From positions 25,874,602 through 25,938,601 of the forward strand of contig NC_136002.1 in the NCBI RefSeq assembly GCF_048128805.1: DNA of 64,000 nt, given 5' to 3'. This DNA comes from Centroberyx gerrardi. Taxonomy: Eukaryota; Chordata; Actinopteri; Beryciformes; Berycidae. Within the stretch, counting starts at the first letter, position 1. Each line of letters opens with the position of its first letter. Shown piece by piece: positions 11,217-47,800 of this stretch. Under the pieces are notes generated by a model. That model was not told the DNA's origin and made no database searches. It saw nothing but the letters and a program-made list of their open reading frames with translations. Position numbers and translations under genes: made by a program.

Positions 11217-13962
11217 GCACTTAAACTGACTGAGGTAATGATGATCCCAGTTATGGTCAATCTATATCCAAGGAACTGCCCTTTTTTAATATGGCTTGAC
11301 TGGGCAGTCAAGTCACGGACACATTTCAAATGTCAAAAGATGTATTTCAGGTCAAAAAGAAAACAAAAGCTGGGAAAGAAGCTCAATGAGTAACTTTACT
11401 GTGAATGCAGACATATTTGATTTTATAGGGGTGGGTTATTTTAAATCACTCTTTGTTTTTTACACACTTAGAAGAGCACTTAAAGTCTTGCTGAAGTGCA
11501 CTAGTTACAGAATCTTGATGTTGATATATAATATGATTGATTGGTTTTATAAACTTGCCAATGTAGGCCAATACACATGATGCTTATTACTTGTATGTGT
11601 GTTGCAAAATTTGATTTTATACTTGCAGTTATTGTAAGATTTTCTTCTTTTTTGCTTAGGTCACAAGCTATGACAACAACAGCAGTGACTGTGTATGCTG
11701 TACATAAGCTTAACCGCTGAGTGCTGTGGCATACAAGTGTATTTGGGTTTGTTGTTGAAGCGCTATTGGTTGCTGGTTGCTATTAATGACTGAGAGGTGT
11801 GCATTTCTAGAGACATTTAATATTTCAGAGATATTTCAACCTCATTTCAAAATGACTCCACAGACTTACAACCTCATACATTAGCTTGAAGTTTGTATTT
11901 ACCGATAGCATTCAGGCATTTTTAGACTATTGATAAATGTTACCAGGCAAAAAGATAAAAAAACCAAGAAAGATCACACAAGAACCTCTTTAGTTTTTTT
12001 TTTTTAACAGTATGAGATATGACTTCTGGCCAGTGGCAGCAAAGCAAAAGCAAGTGATAGCACTAAAACAGGACAGCAAATGCCATACTGGTGACTGATT
12101 GTTTGTGAACCTACATGGGGTTATGTGTGCTAAAAACTAAAAATGTTAATGAAATAATTAAATATTTCTTTGAAGAAGATGGTAAAGACATGCCAATAGC
12201 CCTAAAGTTTGGATTCCATTAGGGTCTTTCCCATACCCACACAAAATTACCTAAAAAAATTAAAATCGGTCAAGCTCAGATGAGACATCAGTTACCACCT
12301 TGTGTCTATTTGTCAAGGTCTGCTATGATGCTTGGAGCTCTTAGGAACTGAAACTAAACAAATGGCTGAGTAAACATGCGATCCAGTTTTAAGACTGCTT
12401 GTTAAAGGTGTAGACTCAGAGCCAACACAACCAGAGGGCTTAGTGTCTGTAAAAACAGAAGCCACACACAGAAGACCTCACAGCATGTGACCAGAATTTG
12501 CAAGTCACTTTGAATGAGCCAAACAGGGCTTCGGATCAAAACTGGCATTGTTCATTTCCAGGCTAATCACAGCCCTATCTGCTTGAGATATGAAAGAACA
12601 TTTCTGTCTCTTTTCAATTAAGTATGTTAGCTTTTCAGCTATAAAGACAAAGGATGGGGTTAATTTCAATCAGTTCAAAATAAAAATGGAAACTGCAATT
12701 CAAATAATAATTGTTGAGCCTCCATTGTCAAAAATGTCTTTATACACTGGATGTGATTATGTTTTCATAGGGAAAAAAAACACTTCCTGAACTGACCTCA
12801 GTCCTGATAAAAAGGGACTACAGGAACTATTCAGTAACATTTCCGCATGAGCCTTTCTAAATAAATGCACCGTCATGTGAATGTTGTTTCATACTGGACA
12901 TTTTTTTGATGTAATGACTATGTTGTGTTTCTCTTGTGTTGCTTGCAGGAATATCAAAATGATCAGTTTGACTAAATTATAGCCCTATTCATAGTATTGT
13001 GTTACATCATGGCCATCTTGGTAGGAAAATAACATGTGATTACAATAAATTAATAGGTGATTATAATCAAATGACAGCTACACCCAATGAGCTGTGAACA
13101 TGGCAAAAAATGAATATGGTGGGAAATGCATGTGACATGGAAATACTATGAATAGCTAGCTACATGTGGAATATGCTAATCAGAAATATGTTTGTATCAT
13201 AAGTCTGTGATGTGAGCCCGCTCTCTGGTTCATCACTTTGAAGCTCCTCTCTGCTCTCCTGTGGAGAACAGAGGCACTGCAGGAGCTTAGGCACCGCAGT
13301 CAATCAGTCAAAGAAATATGCAGAAAAGTGAAGTGACCTCTGCACAGCTTGGGCTTCTTGTAGGTGCTGGCAAAACACAGGAGAGGGTTAAGAAATTAGG
13401 TTTTCTTAAATGAGTGTAATAAATGAGCTAAAACAAATCGGTCATTGAGTTTTTAGTGTGTGGCACACCTAATCTTCTACAGTCAAAGAAATACATTCAC
13501 ATTTGCTTTTAGATTTATATCACATATTATGGGGAATAAATGGCTATGGCAACTGTTAGCAATATTACAAATTCAGATAAGCTGTGAGCTGTTCCTGGCA
13601 TCTCTGCTGTGGTCTGCTGAAGGAGCTGATGGCTGAGATACTGGTGGCTGCACCGCTATAGCCAGAGGGACCATAAACACAAAATCAGCAAAGTTCCTCC
13701 TCGCCCCCATCGCACTGAGCCAACCAGGTGACCGCAATGCATCTCTCCCATAACAAACAGCCTCTCACCCCATACACTCTGCATCAGATCAGCACAAGGT
13801 CTTTACCTGTCTAGAACGCGTCTCCAACTCAGAAAATTGTGCTTGCTCTGAGATGTTTTTTGAAGGTGTGACATTTTGACTTTTTACTGAAACGATGCGG
13901 AATTGAGCTTTCTCACTTTTACTTTGGATTTGCCCCGACTCGGACAGCTCCTACACTGCACG
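11217..13962. other. Spacer between third and fourth claudin (2.7 kb)
   Basis: The left part is the 3' UTR of the third claudin. Its end is uncertain: the only clear AATAAA I see is at 12860-12865, 1.6 kb from the stop. No gene is supported in the rest. The 5' leader of the fourth claudin must lie before 13963. Confidence 0.55.
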
Positions 13963-15048
13963 ATGGTTCAAGGTGTTTCAGAGATTGCTGCAATGTGCGT
14001 CGGCCTGGTTGGGCTGATAGGGGCGGCGGCAACGACCGGGATGCCGATGTGGAAGGTGACAGCTTTCATTGGGGAGAACATCATCGTCATGGAGACCCGC
14101 TGGGAGGGCTTGTGGATGAACTGCTACAGACAGGCCAACATCAGGATGCAGTGCAAGGTGTACGACTCCCTGCTGTTCCTGCCCCCGGACCTCCAGGCAG
14201 CCCGGGGTCTGATGTGTTGTTCCCTGGCGTTGTCCGGACTGGGGCTCCTCGCCGCGCTGGCAGGGATGCGCTGCACTTCTTGCTTTCAGGATAACGATCG
14301 TGTGAAGACCATTATCCTGATGGTTGCGGGCGGCATGCAGCTCATGGCCTCTATCTGCGTCTTCATCCCCGTGTCCTGGACGGGTCACGTCATCATCAGG
14401 GACTTCTACAACCCGCTGCTGATCGACGCCCAGCGCAGGGAGCTGGGAGAGGCTCTCTACATCGGCTGGGTGACCGGCGCCTTTCTCTTCGCCTCGGGCG
14501 CGTTGTTCCTCTGCCGCCGCGTGCCCTCGGACAAAGCCTCGTTCGACGTGTACCACCCGGCCAACCTGCTCGGCTACAAGCCAGCGCCCCACAACCCAAC
14601 TCTGATGAGGTACCATCCCATCTCGAGTGTTTCCAGCCTCAAAGCAAGTCCACACCCGCCCGCCCTGCAGAACAACGGCTCTGTCGGACACCACCTAGCG
14701 CCGTCGATGCAAAATGTCTCTCTGACAAATAATGGAGCGCTCATCAACCCTCCTGTTGTCTACAACCCCGGTCTGGCTCCCAATGGGCCGCTGCTTTATC
14801 AAGGCAGCATGGGTCACCATTCCTCCAATCGGAGCTCTAACTTTATTGGAAGCCTGTCTACACCTGGGAACTCTCTGTACATAAGCCGACAGGCCATCCC
14901 ATATTCTTTAAGTTACACAGGCAATCCGTCTGTGTCCTACAACTCCAGTTTCCATGCGGCTCCACAAAGTCCTGTTTTCATAGGATACACTGCATCAAGA
15001 ATCGAACCAGACTCTCACAGTGGGAGCAGTGGTGGTGTGTACATATAA
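13963..15048 (+). CDS. cldn8: Claudin-8-like protein with very long C-terminal tail
   Basis: Single-exon gene; ATG 13963 gives 361 residues. The frame is open for 60 bases upstream but only from a TTG, so the ATG is preferred; it also places W30, G49-L50-W51, C54 and C64 at standard claudin positions. The four membrane segments end near residue 188. The remaining roughly 170 residues form a cytoplasmic tail rich in Ser, Asn, Pro and His, with repeated NPP, NPG and YNS-like patterns and no second domain that I recognise. It ends in VYI, a plausible PDZ ligand. Human CLDN8 is 225 residues, so this tail is more than three times the usual length. Core identity to the second gene is near complete at DNA level in both extracellular loops. 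Confidence 0.88.
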   Translation: MVQGVSEIAAMCVGLVGLIGAAATTGMPMWKVTAFIGENIIVMETRWEGLWMNCYRQANIRMQCKVYDSLLFLPPDLQAARGLMCCSLALSGLGLLAALAGMRCTSCFQDNDRVKTIILMVAGGMQLMASICVFIPVSWTGHVIIRDFYNPLLIDAQRRELGEALYIGWVTGAFLFASGALFLCRRVPSDKASFDVYHPANLLGYKPAPHNPTLMRYHPISSVSSLKASPHPPALQNNGSVGHHLAPSMQNVSLTNNGALINPPVVYNPGLAPNGPLLYQGSMGHHSSNRSSNFIGSLSTPGNSLYISRQAIPYSLSYTGNPSVSYNSSFHAAPQSPVFIGYTASRIEPDSHSGSSGGVYI

Positions 15049-15970
15049 GGAAAAACAGGGAGAATTTTAGTTGATTTACCTTTGTAGATTTGAAACACTA
15101 TGCTTTTATACTGTATCATCACAAGTAAATTGAAGCTACAATACATTACTGACACATTGAAGGTAAATTATGTTATGTTTGCTCAAATTCAGGCTATTAT
15201 ACCAAATTAGGAATATCCAGTTACAAGGACAAAATAGTGTACTGTACTTTTATTGTACTCTTCATTGTTTTGTACCCTGAAAAAGATATTAGAATGGGTT
15301 ATGTGGTCCTGTCGAACACAACCGCCATTGTTATCAGTGTAAATAGAGGTGACATTGTGCTGATTTCCTGATGGGTACGGGCTTGCCTTCCCAAAACAAA
15401 CAGACTTGTTTATGAGAAACCATTTGTTTGGGACATCCCAGGCTAATGTGCTGCAGCTATCTATCCCTCCGTTTATTATATTGTATTGTGTTCATTGGTG
15501 TGTTTGAGTCCTACTTCTACCAAGATATCTTTGCAGCCACCCAAATTGGAGCCATGAAACAAAAACCAGAATGCTCAGCAGGGCTATAGGATGCAAACAA
15601 ATCCGTACCAAACCATATTCTATATTGCCTATGGTCACTGAAGGGTTATTTTGAGTTACACAGGCTTAGGTGCTGGCAGGTATGTGGGATGCAGCGGTTC
15701 ACTCACTGCTGTGCTTGCATTGCAACAGCATTTGGTGAGGAGTGGTGGTTCAGTCGTTGTCGCCTCACAGCAAGAAGGACCCAGGTTCAATTCCCAGCCT
15801 GTTTGCAGGATTGTGTGGATTTGCAATTATTATGCAAAATAATACTAATTATCCACTCCAAGAAAAGTAACAATTGTCTGTTTTATGTTTGTGCACTTTT
15901 TATTTGGCATCAAGTTTTTTGTCACTATGGAGCACCTTTTGGAGTGAATAAATATATCTTGTATCTGTAA
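15049..15970 (+). other. 3' UTR of the fourth claudin (inferred)
   Basis: Non-coding sequence up to an AATAAA at 15947-15952 followed by a GT-rich stretch. The left half of a SINE-like sequence (from 15741) lies within it. Confidence 0.5.
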
Positions 15971-16275
15971 ATCCTCTTCTGTTTGGACATTCCTTTTTTA
16001 TATATATATATTTTTTCCCCTTTCTTATATGGAGTGTTTTTTTAAACCAACGCACCTTTAGCGCATACTGTATATCTCCATGAGGACCTAGCAGAGAGCA
16101 CAGATGACTTGTGTTCTCCTGTATTCCAAAGACAAGCGATTCAGGTGGACTGGAGACTCTAAATGACCCACAGGCATGAATTTGAGTGGGAGTGATTGTG
16201 TGTCTATCTATCTGCCCAATGCATGCTGGGAAAGGTTCCAGCTCCCCGGCGACCCTCATAGAAAATGAATGAATG
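15741..16275 (+). mobile_element. tRNA-derived SINE-like repeat, apparently interrupted
   Basis: The left part (15741-15801) has a tRNA-like promoter region: GTCGCCTCACAGCAAGAAGG followed by the B-box-like GGTTCAATTCCC. The right part (16126-16275) has the body typical of common fish SINEs: CCAAAGACAAGCGATTCAGG, CCAATGCATGCTGGGA, then CCCGGCGACCCTCATAG and a GAATGAATG tail. Between them about 290 bases do not match, suggesting a later insertion or two fragments. The family assignment is from memory. Confidence 0.6.
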
Positions 16276-16987
16276 CTGCTCCTCACCTTGCAAAGTGGTA
16301 GTAGCTGCTATTCTTGGGATGCAAAAGGTATCGGGTTCAAAACTTATCTCTGCCAAACTCTATTTTAATGAAATGGGACGAGAGGGAAGGGCCATTGCAG
16401 AGGCATTAATCTGCAACAGATGAGAGCTACTGGACTGGGTTCAAACAGATAAGTCTGCTTTGGATGCATAACAACAAGCTCTGCATTCTAAAAGGGGCTG
16501 TATTGTCATGCTTGACCATACCAGTGTGTGCTCCCAGGGTAAATTCCTCATGTTTATGCTAATGCTATAATAGCATCAACCAATTCCAGTCAGTGTCATT
16601 ATTCACCACTAGATGACAGCAGAGAACATGGTGAGTGTCCCAGACCTGGATCTTCCTTCCCTCCTTCCACTGCGTTTTATTTTGGAACAACTTTAAATTG
16701 ATGGAATAATTTCAAAACGTTAAAATCCCGACATAATACAGGCTATAATGCCATACAGGAAAATAATAAATGTGGTGAAGTGTGAGTGCATTCTTCCAGG
16801 TGAGATGTCTAAATCATTACAGGATGTCTGAATATTATCTCTATAGACTTTCAACAATCTTAGGTAATATGTTTTCATGACACAATGTTATAAAGTTATA
16901 TCATTTTAACTATTTAACTGCACAATTTAGTTTTGTAATATTAAGTCCAGAAGACCAGTATAGGTCTATAATTGATTTACACTCCCT

Positions 16988-17002
16988 CCCCCCCCCCCCC
17001 CC
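16988..17002. repeat. C15 homopolymer run
   Basis: Fifteen consecutive C bases. Confidence 0.95.
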
Positions 17003-18107
17003 GCCTAATTAGATTTTATTTAAGGCTGCAGTGAGTGCTGTTTAGAACAGGGGTTCCCATATTTTTTATGTCAAGTAGAGACTTCAGATTATAAACCCCC
17101 ATTTGATAAAAGATTTTGTCCCAGAAGCCCCCATCTGAGGTGATTTTTGTTGTGTGTCTGAATAGGAGAGTGGAGCTTTTAATCAGAATACCAGTAGACA
17201 TTTGTATTCTCTCATTTTTCTAGTGAACTTCTAGTGAATGAAACACTGGTAAAATGATTCCCAGTATGATTAAACCCAGGGAACTCCATCAAGGACCCTT
17301 AATTGGTTCTTCCCAGTTTCTTCCCAGTTGTCCCACTGGTTTAGAGCAACACCATCACCAGTTGCTGATCAGAGCAACTGAGCAACAAGAACTCCAACAA
17401 GGAACTATTCAAGACAAACCCCTTCCCAACCTGCTCTGCTTCAAGGAAACAAGCATCCCTTTTGGAAAGTGGGTTTTATTATGAGACTGTGGCAGATAAA
17501 CAGTTTGAGGTAGTTAATCTGGAGCGTCACCGACCAGTTTGAAGATTAGATCTGCGTTTCCATCAGGACTGGAGCAAAGATTTAATCATTCCTCGGTGTA
17601 CCAAAGCAAAGACGTTGTCGAGGTCGAATGTTGCCAGATTTGAAGTTAATCTTCAGGACGTATCCATGTTTGCGGATCAGCGGCTTGGCTGTGCCCTCAA
17701 TTGAGCGCCTGCACGGGAGGATCGCTCAGCCGCGTCAAGCTAGCCAGTGATAGCCAGTGTAATACCGGAAACGAGGCGACTTTGCCTTCAAAGTAAAAGC
17801 GGAAACTTGTGTCTTGAATAAGATAAGATAACTTAGGATAACACAACACAACATAACATAACATGGACATGAATGATGTAGCTGCAGTAGCAGCTCTCAA
17901 AAAATAATAATACACAATAATAATAATAAAAAATAATAAAAAATAATATAAACATATATAGAATGTAAACAATAATATAGAAAATTGGGGTAATATAATA
18001 ATTATATAATATAACATTTGTATAATAAGTATATAGCCTACTATAATTATTTATATCTGTCTTTTTCTCTGTAAAGGTCTTGTAAAACTGCTATACAAAT
18101 GTATTAT

Positions 18108-18126
18108 ATTATTATTATTATTATTA

Positions 18127-18159
<33 letters not shown>

Positions 18160-18181
18160 GTAGTAGTAGTAGTATTAGTAT
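18108..18181. repeat. ATT trinucleotide microsatellite
   Basis: About 20 units of TTA with few interruptions, grading into AGT units. Confidence 0.9.
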
Positions 18182-18963
18182 TTATATTATAAACATGCGC
18201 AACTAGAATGTATGAGTAGGAAGTATGGGGAAAATAAAAAGTATGGATTACACACTGGGATAACACAGGAACAATAATCAAGTATTTGAATTTGAAAACA
18301 ACAAATAAAATATATTTTAAAAAATCCAGTGGATTCATTAGCCCACATTAAATATGGAGTGATACTCTAGCTGTGTTCTAGGCTATTTGGGTGCTTGGTG
18401 CCTATTTCCTGATGAAAGAGTGCATCATGGACAGGTACATTTAAGGCTTAAAATAAATATTTGATGACTTTAACACATGAGTAGATTCCTCTTTAAATGC
18501 ATTCTTTATTTTCACTTTGGTACGTTGTACAACTCAAGGAAACGTCAAATGTGTTTTATTTTGAAAGTTATAACAGGAAGTTGTGTTTTTCATTCTTGCT
18601 AGCTTGACACGGGAGAGCAGCGCACGGTCCTCCTCCTCAGTTGCAGCCTACAATTCAAGTATGCACCGGGAAAAATGATAAGAGGGATGTTGGGACGCTG
18701 AATCTGGGAAGCAAAACCCTGTCGGCACATAGAGGATTTTAGAATGGGAAAAACCGGAGTTATTTTGACTTGATCAGCAACAATTGCAAGTGGAGTGTTT
18801 TTTGTTTTTTTTTCTTTTTCTCATCACAATGTGTGAGGGGAAGATGTGGGTCGGATGCCAATTTGTTTTCGTTACGGATACAAGGACTGGCAAGTTATCA
18901 GCATGAATTATCAAGGAGAGAAAAATTGATATCAATGTTAAATTGGACTCTGGAGGGAGTACC

Positions 18964-44814
<25,851 letters not shown>

Positions 44815-44882
44815 GTCAGCAGCCATCATCAAGGACATTATGTCTATTTTAATGCTGTTCTATACCTTTATATTAATTTATT

Positions 44883-44888
44883 AATAAA
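44883..44888 (+). terminator. grik1: Polyadenylation signal of GRIK1
   Basis: AATAAA 69 bases past the GRIK1 stop. It would give a very short 3' UTR; later signals cannot be excluded. Confidence 0.5.
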
Positions 44889-47800
44889 GATGAATCCAAT
44901 ATCCTTCATTTTAAAATCTTGTTTTAAATTGTTCAGTACATTTGGCAAGAGGAATTTCCCAAAAGAAATGAAACACAGACATGTCCTAATTCTCGGGTTA
45001 TGGAAAGTTTCAGAGAGCGCCAATACATGCAGAACATCTTTATCAGGTTTTTCCACACACTGTGAATAGAGCTGTAGTAAGCTTTTAAAGGATGTTCATA
45101 GTCTGATGATTCCTAACCATTTCCCTCTCCCCCGGTAATATTTGCACCCCCCAGGATCCCACTGAGTGTGTGTCTTTTAAACTCACAGGGCTTGTAATTT
45201 AGGCCAGTAAAAGCCTACCTATCTACAGCTGAGGAGAGACTTTTGTAAATGAGCTAAAGCTTGACTGACTGGTGTGTTAGTGTCGTACGCACTTTGTTTT
45301 CACTCCAAAAACTTTATGTTGATTTGGATTTGATTTCATTTGTGGTGCCAAAACTGTTGGTGTTGGTGTTTGCCGGTCAGCATTTCCACACTGATAAAAT
45401 AAATGGTGAGAAAGAGAGAAAATGTTCTGAATCAGCAAGCAACGATTTGCATGATTCAAATTCATGTGGATCAGCAGCTGAGGATGTTAGGATCTAATGA
45501 ATAGTTTTGGGAAAGAGATATTCTTACTGTACATTATGATACAGACAAATCTTGGAATATTCCCATGTTGTACTCTATCAGTAGAATCATAAATGCACAA
45601 ATAACTTATCTGACTTGCTTCTAAGTGACTAATGGCTTTCTGTAAACTTGGGGAAATTCTTTTTTCTGCACCGCTTAGATGAGAAGATGATTCAACGGTG
45701 AATCTAATTAAAATTAATTAAAAGTCATTGTGCTTGGCAGAATTATGGGCATCATTTTCACATAATGAATCGTCTGTTGACACTGGTAAATTTGGCTGGT
45801 TGACTGGTAAAGAAGAAAGTTGTACTCTGTCTCTGTCACATTATGGCTTCTTCTTTGAAAGCTTTTGTCCTGAAAGGCACTGCTCCCTCTTGTTGAAGTG
45901 TTAGACACGCAACACAGCGAGGCAGTCAGACTATTAAGACAAGAGAGGAAGTGTGAACTGTAATCTGTCACTGTACAACCAGCTGTTTGTTAATCTGACG
46001 GCTGCAGACCAGGGTGCGAGCTAGCGGTGGTCCGCTTGTCCCCTAGTCTCTCTCATTTGGCGGGGAGATTATAGTATTATGGCCCTCGTCCTATAATCCT
46101 GTCAATGGGATACAGGCCTCCTTTCCTACGTATTATGAAGTCCACAGTGCCTGTGGCTTGTAATCAGTTAGGATACAGTAGCTCAACAGCTTATAAGACT
46201 TATGTTGTGTTGCAAGAAGGCCATGCAACTCGTGCCGGGATGGATGATATAGAGTATTGTGTCTTTCTCTAGGATTTTGACTCCTGCTCTGAGAAACTCA
46301 AACAAATACGCAACTCTCAATCCAGAATTCCCACTCCTGCCATTTATCACTTACATAATTGCAGTGCCACCTTTTTTTAAAAGTCTAAATCTTGAGGCAT
46401 GCTTGCAGAAAATAAGAGGCAAACTGGCAGCTAATTGGAGTATCAGGGTATAATCTTGTGTTTACGGGGACCAATATCATCATATCAAGGATTTTTGGTT
46501 TGTAACGTTCTGATGTTCTAACAATTGGATTGTCTGCTTGTGTTGACATCTCATGTTTTTCTGGATATGGAAAAGTTATTTTAGCAGGCGCCATCCCGCA
46601 ATATATCCCGAAATATTGCTGCTTGTCTAACATGACCTACTCATAAATGACAAATGCAAAAAAAAGCATTTGTAACCTGTAGCGATGAAAATCCATCAGT
46701 GTTACCCTGCAGAAAAACGAAGTATAATTTAAACTCCAGGAGTGCCACATAGGATATTCTTTATTGATTACATGACATTCTGGGAATGTACGTTTTCTGT
46801 TTCCGATCTTTGGCAATCAGGGTTTTGCGAGCAAGCTCACTCGCAGATGTTTTTATTCATAATCCTCATTTCCCCCCTCACCACCTGTGTCCTAATCCTA
46901 ACCTCGGATGGGATGGAGGACAGAGAGGAAAAAGGATGCAGGAGAACAGAGTCAAAAGAAAGTGACTCTCTGGAGTCTCTCTTTCAGAGGATCACCACTA
47001 GAATTTATTGTGAAAAAGTGGGTTTAATATAGACATTCATAAAAAAACTTGTGTTCCACATTAACGTCAACCAGGATTAGTGATTTGCACCTCCAGTTTT
47101 TTATAGTCTTGTAAACATTTATGCTGCGCCTGCCTTTGATATTTTCACAGCAATCTGAGCCAGGAGTTTCAAAATTCACAGTGACAGTGTTTCACATGGT
47201 CAAGAAAGCATTTCGGTGAGAGAAAAAAGCAGAGAGAGGGGGAGGTAGACAGAGATGACACAGAAGAAAGTGAGAAGACTTCACCCAGATTTTGGGGGAA
47301 AAAAACAGGAAATATAGGCTCTGACACAGAAGATATATAAAGACAGATATGAGTTCAAGGGGGCTTTGAATTAATCTCACGTTGTAATGACAGTTTAAGG
47401 TTTTGGTATTCTGATGAATTCCAGGATTGGGCTTAAACTGCTTTCATTTTGTTTGCTGGTCTTTAATCTTCTAACCCTGCGTTCTTAATCAGAACTCGGA
47501 GCAGGTTTTTAATCTCGCATGAATGAGGCCGGGGATTATGGTCCTCTGACCTTGCCATGCCGCACAGCTGCTTCCTCCTCAAATCAAGTCTCTCTTCCTG
47601 TGTAGCTTGCAAAAGAGGATAATCTTACTTTTTTTGCGCTACAATGCTCCAAAACCCAAACTGCGCATAAAAGATACAAACACCGGCCGGGGAAGAATCC
47701 TAATTTTTGAGCGGCAAATTCAGAAATAGGTCCAATAATTCATAATGCTTTGGAGTGGTTTGGCATTTGAAGGTGATGCTGGTTTTGACAAGCATCGACT

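Larger units (their letters stand above)
16276..18963. other. Intergenic region before GRIK1
   Basis: No gene supported. It contains a C15 run (16988-17002) and an ATT trinucleotide tract (18108-18181). The GRIK1 promoter and leader must lie at the right end. The stretch 18600-18700 has more CpG than its surroundings and could hold the transcription start, but nothing decisive is visible. Several short upstream ATGs precede the GRIK1 start. Confidence 0.55.

Noticed and set aside
13903-13962. N-terminal extension of the fourth claudin from TTG 13903
   Set aside because: No ATG in the added part, and the ATG at 13963 gives the normal claudin N-terminus.
13978-14694. Long antisense open frame (238 codons) across the fourth claudin
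   Set aside because: Shadow of GC-rich claudin coding sequence; similar antisense frames cover the other claudins and follow their codons.
15741-15801. Possible tRNA gene
   Set aside because: Only the promoter boxes are tRNA-like; no cloverleaf is completed and the context is that of a SINE.
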